64,000 nucleotides of DNA from Saprospiraceae bacterium UBA6168 (GTDB lineage Bacteria; Bacteroidota; Bacteroidia; Chitinophagales; Saprospiraceae), in contig DIUC01000024.1 of NCBI GenBank assembly GCA_002435785.1, positions 41,508 through 105,507 of the forward strand, read 5' to 3'. Positions 9,960 to 18,284 of the stretch are shown piece by piece. How positions within the stretch are numbered: position 1 is the stretch's first letter; each line of letters opens with the position of its first letter. The position numbers and the translations under genes were made by a program. The notes under the pieces were generated by a model. That model was given only the letters and a program-made list of their open reading frames with translations. It was not told where the DNA came from and searched no databases.

Positions 9960-11813
9960 ATGGCTAACGCAACAACTGTTACTTTAGATCGTGACGATAA
10001 GTTGATTGAAGAATTAGGCTTTGACGACCACTTTCACGAGCATGAGCATGGTGATAAGTACAAGTCGAACTTTATTACGAAGTACATATTCAGCATGGAC
10101 CATAAAATCATTGCTCGTCAATTCCTGATTACAGGAATGATTTGGGCTTTGATAGGTGCGGGCATGTCATTGATTTTCCGCTTGCAACTTGGTTTCCCAG
10201 AGGAAAGTCTCGCATGGCTCCGGCCCCTACTGGGCAAGTGGATTGAGGTTAACGCTGACACTGGTATCGGTACTTTAGCACCGGAGTTCTACTACGCATT
10301 GGTGACCATGCACGGTACGATTATCGTATTCTTTGTACTCACGGCTGGCCTCAGCGGTACTTTCAGCAACCTTCTTATCCCACTTCAGTTGGGAGCGAGG
10401 GACATGGCTTCCCCACTGTTAAACATGTTGTCGTATTGGTTCTTTTTCCTCGCCAGTGTCATCATGTTTTATTCATTGTTCCTGAGTACTGGCCCATTTT
10501 CGGGAGGCTGGGTGGCTTATCCTCCGCTCAGTGCATTGCCACAAGCATCTGATGGCTCAGGTACAGGTATGACACTCTGGATATTGAGCCTTGTTTTCTT
10601 CGTAATATCTGTAGGTCTGGGTGGTATCAACTATATCACAACAGTTCTTAACATGCGCACAAAGGGCATGAGCATGTGGCGTATGCCGCTCACCATTTGG
10701 GCTTTCTTCGTGACCGCTATTTTGGCGCTGCTTTCTTTTCCGGTCCTGGTTTCTGGCTTTTTGCTCTTGATGTTTGACCGAGGAATGGGGACCAGCTTTT
10801 ACCTCAGCGAGATATTCATCGGTGGGCAGGCGCTTGACCACGTCGGTGGCAGCCCAATCCTTTACCAACACTTGTTCTGGTTCTTGGGTCACCCAGAGGT
10901 ATATATCATAATCCTTCCGGCAATGGGTCTGACCTCGGAGGTGTTGGCCATTCACTGCCGCAAACCGATTTTTGGCTACAAGGCGATGGTTTACTCCATC
11001 CTTGCCATTGGATTCCTTTCGTTCATCGTTTGGGCGCACCACATGTTCATGTCCGGTGTGAACCCGTTCATCGCCAACTTCTTCGTAATCTTCACCCTCA
11101 TCATTGCCGTACCATCAGCGGTAAAGGTGTTCAACTGGATTACCACTATTTACAAGTCAAACGTCAGGTACAACGCTGCTTCGATGTTTGCGATTGGCTT
11201 CGTTTCGATGTTTATCTCTGGAGGTTTGACAGGCATATTCCTTGGCAACTCCGCTATTGACATCCAAATGCACGACACCTATTTTGTGGTGGCCCACTTT
11301 CACATCGTGATGGGTGTGGCGGCGTTCTTCGGAATGTTCGCTGGAGTCTATCATTGGTTTCCAAAGATGTTTGGCCGTTTCATGAACGAAACGATTGGCA
11401 AGATGCACTTCTGGGGAACGCTGATTGGAGCGTATGCCATCTTCTGGCCGATGCACTATCTTGGCATGGCTGGTGTTCCACGTCGCTATTATCGCTTTGA
11501 CAATTTCGACACCTTCTCGCATTTCTCTGAAATGAACAAGTTTATCACCATCGCTGCAATAGTTACTTTTGGATTCCAATTGTTGATGGTCGTCAACTTC
11601 TTTTACAGCATTTGGAAGGGCAAGAAAGTGACCAGCAAAAACCCTTGGGGCGCAACGACCCTTGAGTGGACCACCCCAATTGCGCCAGGACACGGAAACT
11701 GGCCGGGCAAGCTTCCAACCGTCAACCGATGGGCTTATGATTATGGGAAGAACGGTGAGGAGTTTATCTCACAGGTCGAACCCATGCGGGAAGGCGAGAC
11801 GGAAGACCATTGA
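9960..11813 (+). CDS. coxA: Cytochrome c oxidase subunit I
   Basis: A 617-residue heme-copper oxidase catalytic subunit with at least twelve membrane helices. Visible ligands: H118 (heme a, MHGTII), CuB histidines H311, H360 and H361 (GHPEVY and WAHHMF), H446 (heme a3) and H448 (heme a) in VAHFHIVMG. The tyrosine of HPEVY (Y315) and the glutamate E313 of the D-channel are present, so this is an A1-type oxidase. It reduces oxygen to water and pumps protons in the cytoplasmic membrane. The N-terminal 35 residues are acidic and histidine-containing (FDDHFHEHEHGD), before the first helix. It sits between subunit II and ctaB, as expected for a caa3/aa3 operon coupled to alternative complex III. 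Confidence 0.97.
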   Translation: MANATTVTLDRDDKLIEELGFDDHFHEHEHGDKYKSNFITKYIFSMDHKIIARQFLITGMIWALIGAGMSLIFRLQLGFPEESLAWLRPLLGKWIEVNADTGIGTLAPEFYYALVTMHGTIIVFFVLTAGLSGTFSNLLIPLQLGARDMASPLLNMLSYWFFFLASVIMFYSLFLSTGPFSGGWVAYPPLSALPQASDGSGTGMTLWILSLVFFVISVGLGGINYITTVLNMRTKGMSMWRMPLTIWAFFVTAILALLSFPVLVSGFLLLMFDRGMGTSFYLSEIFIGGQALDHVGGSPILYQHLFWFLGHPEVYIIILPAMGLTSEVLAIHCRKPIFGYKAMVYSILAIGFLSFIVWAHHMFMSGVNPFIANFFVIFTLIIAVPSAVKVFNWITTIYKSNVRYNAASMFAIGFVSMFISGGLTGIFLGNSAIDIQMHDTYFVVAHFHIVMGVAAFFGMFAGVYHWFPKMFGRFMNETIGKMHFWGTLIGAYAIFWPMHYLGMAGVPRRYYRFDNFDTFSHFSEMNKFITIAAIVTFGFQLLMVVNFFYSIWKGKKVTSKNPWGATTLEWTTPIAPGHGNWPGKLPTVNRWAYDYGKNGEEFISQVEPMREGETEDH

Positions 11814-11845
11814 TTTTGACAATAACTTGATTAATAGTCACTTAA

Positions 11846-12748
11846 GTGGATTATAAAACAAAGGCTGCTACCACATCACCCTTCCGGCTGGTTTCGCAAA
11901 AAGTGCGGGACTTCGGAGAGTTGGTCAAATTCAAATTGTCACTAACCGTGGTTTATTCAGCGGTGATGGCTTATTTGATTGCGGCGAAAGGTAGCGTGGA
12001 TTGGTTTTCCGTGTTGATACTTTCACTCGGAGGATTTTGCGTCGCAGGGGCAGCTAATGCGCTGAACCAAGTGCTCGAAAGGGATTTTGACAAACTGATG
12101 AAGCGTACCGCTGACCGTCCGTTGGCAACAGGTCGCATGACTGTTTCAGAAGCGGTGTTGGCTGCAGGCGTCCTTAGCATCATTGGTTTGATGATGTTAG
12201 CACTGTTCAACCCGTGGGCTTCTTTTTTCGGAGTGATTGCCCTTTTGAGCTATGCGTTTTTGTACACCCCGATGAAACGGATTTCACCTTCGGCAATCGC
12301 TGTGGGTGCGCTCCCAGGAGCATTACCCATGCTGATTGGGTGCGTGGCCTACCAAGGCGAGTTGACATCATTGGCATTGACGCTATTTTTGTTGCAGTTC
12401 TTTTGGCAATTCCCACATTTCGGGGCCATCAGTTGGCTGGGCTTCGAGGACTACCAAAAAGCGGGCTTCAAGTTCGTGGTGGCAAAAGATGGCAAGCAAG
12501 ACCCAAGTATTGGGCTGCAAGGCGTCTTTTATGCGCTCTGTTTGTTGCCAGTTGGGCTGGTTCCATTTTATACAAATGTCACTGGAGTTTTCTCGGCAAT
12601 AGTTGTAAGCATTTTAGCGGTGGTTTACGCTTGGTTCGGATGGAATCTTTACCGAAAAAGCGATAGAAAAGCCGCAGTTCAATTGATGTTTTTCTCCTTC
12701 TTTTATTTGCCGCTGGCTTTGACAGCATTATGGTTGGATAAAATTTGA
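11846..12748 (+). CDS. ctaB: Protoheme IX farnesyltransferase (heme O synthase)
   Basis: A 300-residue UbiA-family prenyltransferase with about eight to nine membrane helices. It transfers a farnesyl group to heme B, giving heme O, the precursor of the heme A used by the neighbouring oxidase. The family's aspartate-rich motif is present (NALNQVLERDFDKLMKRT, around residues 70-88, followed by RPLATGR), as is the second conserved loop (YTPMKR). The start is a GTG at 11846, 32 nt after coxA; no ATG lies nearby in frame. The stop at 12746-12748 is two bases before the ATG of the next gene, so translation may be coupled. Confidence 0.95.
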   Translation: MDYKTKAATTSPFRLVSQKVRDFGELVKFKLSLTVVYSAVMAYLIAAKGSVDWFSVLILSLGGFCVAGAANALNQVLERDFDKLMKRTADRPLATGRMTVSEAVLAAGVLSIIGLMMLALFNPWASFFGVIALLSYAFLYTPMKRISPSAIAVGALPGALPMLIGCVAYQGELTSLALTLFLLQFFWQFPHFGAISWLGFEDYQKAGFKFVVAKDGKQDPSIGLQGVFYALCLLPVGLVPFYTNVTGVFSAIVVSILAVVYAWFGWNLYRKSDRKAAVQLMFFSFFYLPLALTALWLDKI

Positions 12749-12750
12749 AA

Positions 12751-13329
12751 ATGGATTTAACAATTCAAGAAAATACAGGAAGGAACAAAATCCATCCACA
12801 CAAATTTGCAGTTTGGGTGGGTTGCGGCTCCATTTTGATGATGTTCGCCTCGCTTACCAGTGCGTATGTGGTGAGGCAGGCTGCTGGAAATTGGCTTGAG
12901 TTCCAGCTTCCGGGCATCTTTAAGCTCAGTACCTTGGTGATTTTATTGAGCAGCTTGACGCTTCACGCATCGTTCATCGCCTTTAAAAAGGAAAAGGAAA
13001 AGCAATACAAAACGCTGTTGATAGTCACCTACCTATTGGCGATTTTGTTCTTTGTTTTTCAGTACCAAGGATGGGTTGCATTGGCAGAAAGCGGTGTGCC
13101 TTTTACCATCAACCCGTCAGGTGACTTTGTTTACGTGATTTCTTGGTTTCACGCAGCCCACGTAATCGGCGGCCTTGCGGCTTTGACTGTTGCCTTGATT
13201 CACGCATTTGGGTTGAGTTTCAAAGTGACCCCAAAGCGGAAAACACGGTTTGAGTTGACGTTGACCTACTGGCATTTTGTAGATTTCCTTTGGGTCTATT
13301 TGTTTATATTTTTGACATTTTATCGCTAA
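12751..13329 (+). CDS. coxC: Cytochrome c oxidase subunit III, short form
   Basis: A 192-residue protein with five membrane helices of the heme-copper oxidase subunit III family. Recognisable elements are the N-terminal HPHKFAVWVGCGSILMMFAS segment and the C-terminal TYWHFVDFLWVYLFIFLTF, which is the family signature around the final helix. I prefer the ATG at 12751; a TTG two codons earlier overlaps the end of ctaB. Bacteroidota often carry two adjacent subunit III-like genes, and a second, longer one follows. Subunit III stabilises the catalytic core and may assist proton uptake. Confidence 0.9.
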   Translation: MDLTIQENTGRNKIHPHKFAVWVGCGSILMMFASLTSAYVVRQAAGNWLEFQLPGIFKLSTLVILLSSLTLHASFIAFKKEKEKQYKTLLIVTYLLAILFFVFQYQGWVALAESGVPFTINPSGDFVYVISWFHAAHVIGGLAALTVALIHAFGLSFKVTPKRKTRFELTLTYWHFVDFLWVYLFIFLTFYR

Positions 13330-13335
13330 ATGATT

Positions 13336-13411
13336 GATGGATTGTAATTTTGATTGATTGCTGTCTGCAAGAAATTCGCTTTTCAGCAATCTAATCATCC
13401 CACAATCCAAC
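13336..13411. repeat. Intergenic inverted repeat (GGATTG units)
   Basis: The 104-nt gap between the two subunit III genes holds an imperfect inverted repeat: 13336-13363 pairs with 13384-13411. Shared blocks include TGGATTGT and GATTGCTG. The arms consist of short GATTG-type units, the same design as the repeats at 21275-21385. It could form a hairpin in the operon mRNA. There is no T-run after it, so it does not look like an intrinsic terminator. Confidence 0.6.
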
Positions 13412-13433
13412 AGACCAACTATACAAAATCATT

Positions 13434-14420
13434 ATGGCTTCAGAAGCAGTAGTTTTAGAGCATGAGCACGAAACCGACGATCAACTTTGGTCGGGCGGCA
13501 AGGAACCTTTCAAGGCCAGTTACGGCAAGTTGATGATGTGGTATTTCTTGCTTTCGGATGCCTTCACATTCTCAGGATTCCTTATCGCTTACGGTGCGCT
13601 GCGTTTCAGCAGCAATACTTGGCCGATTCCTGACTTTGTCTTTGAAAAAGCACCCTTTGGTATCCACAATTGGTTTGGCGGCAAAGCACCACTGGTGTTT
13701 GTCACCTTTATGACCTTCGTGCTGATTGCCAGTTCCGTGACCATGGTACGTGCCGTGCAGGAAGGCCACCGCAACAACAAACGGGGCGTGGTGATGTGGA
13801 TGTTCCTCACTATTCTTGGAGGCGCAGTTTTCCTTAGCTGCCAAGCTTGGGAGTGGACGACACTAATAAAAGAGGAAGGTGTCACTATCCTCACCAACCC
13901 TTTTTCCATGCACACGGAAGGTGGCCAGTATCTATCAGGGAAGGAACTTGAAGCACAAGGCTTCACGAAAGTAGAGCAGGACATGCATGGCGCAAAATCG
14001 GTGTACTATCTTCCACAAGGAAAAGCTGACATCATTGACAACCGTTATTTTGAAAAGATAAGCCACGAAGGCAAGTCCTTTGCTGGTAAGACTTTTGAGG
14101 CAGAATCGCCCTATTTGATTACCATCAACCACGGTACCCACCAATACGAGCACGGTGCCTACAAAACGGCTGGTGGAGAGGTAGTGAAAGAAGCCTTCGG
14201 GCCAGTTGCATTCGGCGCATTGTTCTTTTTTATCACTGGGTTTCACGGCTTTCACGTATTTTCTGGCGTGGTTTTTCTGCTCATGGTGATGATAAACGCT
14301 GCCAGCGGACTTTATGCCAGGCGCAACAATCACTATGAAATGGTGGAAAAGATTGGCCTCTACTGGCACTTTGTGGACCTTGTTTGGGTATTCGTTTTTC
14401 TGGTGTTCTATCTCCTGTAA
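13434..14420 (+). CDS. ctaE: Cytochrome c oxidase subunit III, long form
   Basis: A 328-residue subunit III with the family signature in its last helices (GFHGFHVFSGVVFLLMV and YWHFVDLVWVFVFLVF). Relative to the usual form it carries an inserted hydrophilic segment of about 85 residues (roughly 150-235, from EEGVTILTNPF to the helix at AFGPVAFG). The inserted segment is placed between two helices; its function is unknown, and similar enlarged subunits III are familiar from Bacteroidota. Preceded by the inverted repeat noted above and followed 56 nt later by subunit IV. Confidence 0.92.
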   Translation: MASEAVVLEHEHETDDQLWSGGKEPFKASYGKLMMWYFLLSDAFTFSGFLIAYGALRFSSNTWPIPDFVFEKAPFGIHNWFGGKAPLVFVTFMTFVLIASSVTMVRAVQEGHRNNKRGVVMWMFLTILGGAVFLSCQAWEWTTLIKEEGVTILTNPFSMHTEGGQYLSGKELEAQGFTKVEQDMHGAKSVYYLPQGKADIIDNRYFEKISHEGKSFAGKTFEAESPYLITINHGTHQYEHGAYKTAGGEVVKEAFGPVAFGALFFFITGFHGFHVFSGVVFLLMVMINAASGLYARRNNHYEMVEKIGLYWHFVDLVWVFVFLVFYLL

Positions 14421-14476
14421 AGTATAGGATAGGCATCAAAATCTTATTCAAGTTAAAAACTCTAAACTTAGGAAAT

Positions 14477-14905
14477 ATGGAAGGTCACGTAAGTTATGAC
14501 GAACAGAAAAGATTGGTTGTTTACGGCCTAAAGTTGTTGGGCGCTATCACCATCATCGAGGTATTGATTGCCCTGCTCGCCAAAGGCCACCTGATACATG
14601 GTGTGCTTTTCACTGGTGCATTGCATTATGTATATATGGCACTGATGGTTGGGTTCAGCCTTTACAAAGCCTACTTCATCGTCTATAATTTCATGCACAT
14701 GGCAGGTGAGGTGCAGGGGCTTCGCTGGAGCGTACTGTTGCCAATGTTGCTTCTGGTGTGGGCGGTCATAGCTTTCTTTCAAGAAGGTGCTTCATGGGGC
14801 GCTAGGCGCAACCTGATTGACAAGAAAAACCAAGAGGAGGTAAACAAGAAGCCTGCCACTGGAAGCCTTGACTACGACGAAGCCACGGCTCAATACCTGA
14901 TTTAA
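14477..14905 (+). CDS. ctaF: Cytochrome c oxidase subunit IV
   Basis: A 142-residue small membrane protein with three predicted helices, matching bacterial cytochrome c oxidase subunit IV (prokaryotic type). The ATG at 14477 gives MEGHVSYDEQKRL before helix 1; upstream in-frame codons overlap the end of the previous gene and are not needed. The segment FSLYKAYFIVYNFMHMAGE, with the MHM sequence inside helix 3, is characteristic. It is the last structural subunit gene of the oxidase operon; a clear intrinsic terminator follows directly. Confidence 0.88.
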   Translation: MEGHVSYDEQKRLVVYGLKLLGAITIIEVLIALLAKGHLIHGVLFTGALHYVYMALMVGFSLYKAYFIVYNFMHMAGEVQGLRWSVLLPMLLLVWAVIAFFQEGASWGARRNLIDKKNQEEVNKKPATGSLDYDEATAQYLI

Positions 14906-14911
14906 GAAATC

Positions 14912-14947
14912 AAAAAGGCGAGACCAACACATGGCTCGCCTTTTTTG
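14912..14947 (+). terminator. Intrinsic terminator after ctaF
   Basis: Stem GGCGAG (14917-14922) pairs with CTCGCC (14935-14940), extended by an A-run on the left and a T-run on the right (14941-14946). The loop is 12 nt. It lies 6 nt after the ctaF stop and probably ends the main act-cox transcript, though read-through to the SCO-like gene is possible. Confidence 0.75.
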
Positions 14948-14961
14948 TTAGCGCAAATTCA

Positions 14962-15570
14962 ATGGAAAACATAGAAGAAGTTAAACCCGCAAATAAGTTT
15001 TGGAGAGCCGTGGTCTATTCCGTGCTTTTCTTGCTGCCGTTCGGTTCCTTGTACTACCTGTACATGGGGCGGACGCACTCCCGCACAGCCGTAGCCGAGT
15101 TGGAGCAACTGGGCAAAGTGTCCGGCTTCCGATTCATCAACCAACAAAACGACACAATAACCCCCGAAGGCTTGCACGGTAAAGTGACCGTCGTCAACTT
15201 TTTGCCAAGCGATCTCGATGCTGCCAAACTGCTTGCAGGCCGAATAAGAAAAGTCCACCAGAGCTTTGATGAAACCGACGACGTGATTTTTCTTTCCTTC
15301 ATCGTGACCGACACCTCAAAAACATTGCTGCAAACGGCTACCCGGCTCGGCATTGAAGACCACAAACAGTGGTATTTGCTCGGCACCTCCTCGGAGGAAT
15401 GGAGCAGGCTCTACAAAGACACCTACCACCTGCCAAACCCCGAAACGGGCGTGGCAATGGCCGATACCAGCCTGACCATCAGGAAATTGTATGACATCAA
15501 TGACAATGTGCAAATGGGCCGAATGGTCGAGCATATTGCCAAGGTGATACCAAAACAAAAGCGGCGTTGA
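14962..15570 (+). CDS. SCO1/SenC-family protein lacking the copper-binding cysteines
   Basis: A 202-residue protein with one N-terminal membrane anchor (about residues 14-35) and a thioredoxin-like SCO domain: the strand HGKVTVVNF, the FIVTDTSKT stretch, WYLLGT and the ending IRKLYD fit the SCO family. SCO proteins normally insert copper into the CuA site using CxxxC and a distal histidine. Here the expected site reads LPSDLDAAKL (residues 81-90) with no cysteine, and the distal region reads ADTSLTIRKLYD with no histidine. The protein therefore should not bind copper in the usual way. Context (just after the oxidase operon, before a DUF420 protein) keeps it tied to oxidase assembly. Start ATG 14962. 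Confidence 0.78.
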   Translation: MENIEEVKPANKFWRAVVYSVLFLLPFGSLYYLYMGRTHSRTAVAELEQLGKVSGFRFINQQNDTITPEGLHGKVTVVNFLPSDLDAAKLLAGRIRKVHQSFDETDDVIFLSFIVTDTSKTLLQTATRLGIEDHKQWYLLGTSSEEWSRLYKDTYHLPNPETGVAMADTSLTIRKLYDINDNVQMGRMVEHIAKVIPKQKRR

Positions 15571-15596
15571 CCTGTTTTGAGGACAAACTTGTAAGA

Positions 15597-16136
15597 ATGA
15601 ATCAAGTGCAACCAAATCGAATATTGGAGAAAAAACTGAACCGAGCAGCTTGGGCGATCACTGCCGTCGTGTTATTGTTGGTTTCGCTGATGCACAGAAT
15701 CCATTTTGATGTAGGCATTGATTTCACCTTTCTTCCGGCGGTCTATTCTGCGCTGAACGCACTCACTGCCGTGATTCTGATAGCTGGCCTTTATTTCATC
15801 AAAAACAAACAAAGGGACAAACACGAAAAAGCCATGACCTTGGCCATGTTTACCTCGCTGTTTTTCCTCTTGGGCTACGTGCTGTACCACGTCACCAATG
15901 CGGACACCAAGTTTCTTGGCGAGGGTTGGATTCGACCGGTTTATTTTTTCCTACTGATAACACACATCGTTCTGGCCGCAGTCATTTTTCCGTTCATCCT
16001 GTTCACTTATATTCGGGCATTCACGGGACAATTTGACAGGCACAAGAAAATGGCAAGATGGGTGTACTGGCTATGGCTTTACGTAGCGATGACAGGCCCG
16101 GTGCTATATTTGATGATTAAACCTTACTACAATTGA
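15597..16136 (+). CDS. DUF420 family membrane protein (oxidase-associated)
   Basis: A 179-residue protein with about five membrane helices matching DUF420, the family that includes Bacillus CtaM/YozB, needed for heme A-type oxidase maturation. Typical elements are FTFLPAVYSALNALTAVILI, the helix with KAMTLAMFTSLFFLLGYVLYH, and RPVYFFLLITHIVLA, with conserved histidines in the helices. I chose the ATG at 15597, 26 nt after the SCO-like stop; the in-frame TTG that overlaps the SCO-like gene would add ten residues unlike the family. The location directly downstream of the oxidase genes supports a role in oxidase biogenesis, which is inference. Confidence 0.85.
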   Translation: MNQVQPNRILEKKLNRAAWAITAVVLLLVSLMHRIHFDVGIDFTFLPAVYSALNALTAVILIAGLYFIKNKQRDKHEKAMTLAMFTSLFFLLGYVLYHVTNADTKFLGEGWIRPVYFFLLITHIVLAAVIFPFILFTYIRAFTGQFDRHKKMARWVYWLWLYVAMTGPVLYLMIKPYYN

Positions 16137-16144
16137 TTTTTGCT

Positions 16145-16393
16145 ATGAAAAATAAGCTTTTAAAAATCGCCTTGTTCTCCATCTTGCTTGGCACGGTAGC
16201 TCCAAGCTCCATCGCCCAATGCCCCATGTGCAAAATCAGTGCAGAGAGCAACCTGAAAAGCGGCGGCACTGCTGGCAGCGGCCTCAATACTGGCATCCTT
16301 TATATGCTTTCCATGCCCTACATCTTGGTGGGAACACTTGGCATCCTTTGGTACAAAAACCGTAAAAAAGACAGCGAACTCCCTGGTGCCTAA
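16145..16393 (+). CDS. Small CPMC-motif membrane protein, unknown function
   Basis: An 82-residue protein starting at the ATG 16145. It has an N-terminal signal peptide (about residues 1-24, ending near SSIAQ), a CPMCK motif immediately after it, a glycine/serine-rich linker and a C-terminal membrane helix (about residues 52-72) ending in basic residues. The mature protein would thus be a short periplasmic dithiol tethered to the membrane. It follows the DUF420 gene by 8 nt, so co-expression with oxidase assembly genes is likely. A copper- or disulfide-related role is a guess from the CxxC and context; I do not recognise the family. Its stop overlaps the convergent next gene by a few bases. 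Confidence 0.7.
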   Translation: MKNKLLKIALFSILLGTVAPSSIAQCPMCKISAESNLKSGGTAGSGLNTGILYMLSMPYILVGTLGILWYKNRKKDSELPGA

Positions 16394-16818
16394 TCATCCG
16401 TGGGCTTGGGCAGGTTGGACGCCTTTTCTGTCATCCAGAGCACGAAGAACAGCAATGCCACAATCACTGCCACCGAGCCGAGGATGTTGAATAATGCCCC
16501 TAAAGTAGTGACGCCGCCCACGGCAAAAAAGATGATGGACAAGACCAGAAATACCAAGCTGGTCAGTAGCTTTCCCGACGGGAATGCCAATTGAACACCC
16601 TCCTTCCATCGCCTGATTTTTTGCTGGAACTTCGAAATTTTCCCACCTATTTTCTCCCGAAAAGAAAGTCGTTTCACCTGCTTGCCTGCTTCATGGGCTG
16701 TTTGTTTTTTGGTAGAAAGCGCTGTTTGCGCTGGCTTCGCAATGGCCGGGTAGCCAACGGTGGGAAGTGCTGCGAATAGCACAAAAAACAAACCGGAAAT
16801 CCACAATGAGTGCTTCAT
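16390..16818 (-). CDS. Small membrane protein with signal peptide, unknown function
   Basis: A 142-residue protein on the minus strand. The first 25 residues form a signal peptide (LWISGLFFVLFAALPTVGYP), followed by a basic, lysine- and arginine-rich middle (about 35-70) that is likely cytoplasmic or coiled, and two adjacent membrane helices (about 80-105 and 108-130). The last residues (TEKASNLPKPTDD) are polar. No catalytic motif is visible and I do not recognise a family. It ends tail-to-tail with the CPMC protein, the two stop codons overlapping, and lies 47 nt downstream of the Pif1-like gene, so it may be its operon partner. Confidence 0.65.
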   Translation of the reverse strand: MKHSLWISGLFFVLFAALPTVGYPAIAKPAQTALSTKKQTAHEAGKQVKRLSFREKIGGKISKFQQKIRRWKEGVQLAFPSGKLLTSLVFLVLSIIFFAVGGVTTLGALFNILGSVAVIVALLFFVLWMTEKASNLPKPTDD

Positions 16819-16865
16819 GAGTGAACGAATTTTAGTTTTGAAAAAAGAATACGGTTAAGAGGCAG

Positions 16866-18161
16866 CTAAAAATACTGCTCGTAATAATCCACAATCCGCT
16901 CGTCGGTCAAAATATCGGAGTGCTTCAGCTTCTGCTTGAGCACGATGCCCTCCAAAGTGCGGCAGCGGCTCAAAGCCACGTAAGTTTGACCGAACTCAAA
17001 CGCTCCCGTGTCCATGTCAATTATCACTTTGTCAAAAGTTTTTCCCTGCGACTTGTGGATGGTCACCGCCCAGGCCAGCCGCAATGGGTACTGCTCAAAA
17101 GTGCCGATGACCTCCGCCTCAATCTCGTCGGGGTTTTCTTTGCCGGGTCGGTAGCGGATGATTTCCCACTTCACAGGCACAACGTTGATGACCTTCGGGC
17201 TGCCCTGCTCATCCGTGAAAACCTTGATGCCTTCCTCATCGAAGCCCGTCACCTTGCCGATGGTGCCATTGACGAAGTTGCCTTCTATGTCGTTTTTGAT
17301 GAACATGACCTGAGCGCCCTCTTTCAACCGCAATTCCATCTCCGTCGGGTATTGTTTGGGGTCAAACTCGCCATGAACCCTGGCCGTGAAAGACTTTTCC
17401 AAAGTAAACAGGTTGGCCAACTCCCGCTGGTTGATGCGGTCCACCTTGGCATTGCGGGGAGAGAGCGTGATGAAGGATTGCTCCGCCTCAAATGACGGTT
17501 GATATCGCTGGTTGAGGTCTTCGAGGTCTTCCCAGTCCACTGAATTGTGGCGAACGGCCTCCAACAGCCGAAGGAAATGCCGGTGCTCCTGGCGATAGAC
17601 CTTGCGAAGCTCCATTTTTTCAAACTCAAAATCCTGCAGCACTTTTGCGGAGAAAAAATACGGCGTCTCATAAGCCATTTCAAAATGCCGCTTTTCTTCC
17701 TCGCTCGCAATCACCGGGGGCAGTTGGAACAGGTCGCCGATGAACACCATCTGCACCCCGCCGAATGGTAGCGGGCTGTCCCGGTTGAGGCGTAGCGAGC
17801 GGTCAATGGCATCCAAAAGGTCTGCCCGCACCATGCTGATTTCGTCAATAACCAGTACTTCTATCCGTTTGAACCATTTTTTGTTGAAATGCTTCGTAAT
17901 GTCCTTGGCTTGGATGAGCCGGGGCGGGAACCCAAAAAAAGAGTGAATGGTCTGGCCCTGTACATTGAGCGCTGCAATGCCCGTTGGGGCCAGCACAACC
18001 ATTTTCTTGCGGGTGGTGCTGCGAAAAAGCTGCAACAACGTGGACTTGCCAGTACCCGCCTTCCCCGTCAGGAAGAGACTTTCATTGGTCTTCTCCAATA
18101 AATCGAGGGCGTATTTGAAGCCGTCGTTCAGTTCGAGTGGTACTTTGTTGATTGCTGCCAT
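16866..18161 (-). CDS. Pif1-like superfamily 1 helicase / AAA-type ATPase
   Basis: A 431-residue protein with a Walker A loop GKAGTGKST (residues 33-41), motif Ia-like LAPTGIAALNVQGQTIHSFF (59-78), a Walker B VLVIDEISM (D106, E107) and, near the C-terminus, the SF1 motif AWAVTIHKSQGKTFDKVIID plus YVALSRCRTLEGI. This is the Pif1/RecD-like helicase arrangement in a compact form common in Bacteroidota. Such enzymes unwind DNA 5' to 3' using ATP; the physiological substrate is unknown here. No accessory nuclease or HRDC domain is fused. A promoter box lies just upstream. Confidence 0.88.
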   Translation of the reverse strand: MAAINKVPLELNDGFKYALDLLEKTNESLFLTGKAGTGKSTLLQLFRSTTRKKMVVLAPTGIAALNVQGQTIHSFFGFPPRLIQAKDITKHFNKKWFKRIEVLVIDEISMVRADLLDAIDRSLRLNRDSPLPFGGVQMVFIGDLFQLPPVIASEEEKRHFEMAYETPYFFSAKVLQDFEFEKMELRKVYRQEHRHFLRLLEAVRHNSVDWEDLEDLNQRYQPSFEAEQSFITLSPRNAKVDRINQRELANLFTLEKSFTARVHGEFDPKQYPTEMELRLKEGAQVMFIKNDIEGNFVNGTIGKVTGFDEEGIKVFTDEQGSPKVINVVPVKWEIIRYRPGKENPDEIEAEVIGTFEQYPLRLAWAVTIHKSQGKTFDKVIIDMDTGAFEFGQTYVALSRCRTLEGIVLKQKLKHSDILTDERIVDYYEQYF

Positions 18162-18179
18162 ATTTGCTGCTCAATTTGG

Positions 18180-18187
18180 CAAAAATA
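18180..18187 (-). promoter_or_regulatory. Candidate -7 box for the Pif1-like gene
   Basis: Read on the minus strand this is TATTTTTG, a match to the Bacteroidota -7 consensus TAnnTTTG. It lies 19 nt before the start codon at 18161, so the leader would be very short. No clear TTG -33 element was found at the standard distance, so confidence is moderate. Confidence 0.4.
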
Positions 18188-18221
18188 CTTTTTTGTGCAT
18201 CAGGATTATCGCCAAAAATAG

Positions 18222-18260
18222 AAAAGGGCCTTTGGGGATGCTACCCAAAGGCCCTTTTTT
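18222..18260 (-). terminator. Intrinsic terminator after the endonuclease/exonuclease-fold gene
   Basis: A 15-bp perfect stem: 18222-18236 pairs with 18244-18258, loop of 7 nt, core GGGCCTTTGGG. On the minus strand it is followed by TTTTCTATTTTT. It lies 25 nt beyond the stop of the gene at 18285-19346. The plus-strand side also has T residues, but no plus-strand gene needs it. Confidence 0.8.
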
Positions 18261-18284
18261 ATGGCAAATCAATCAATCTTGCTT

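Noticed and set aside
9960..11813. cbb3-type oxidase or nitric oxide reductase
   Set aside because: E313 and Y315 in HPEVY, the CuA subunit and subunit III genes show an A1-type aa3 oxidase.
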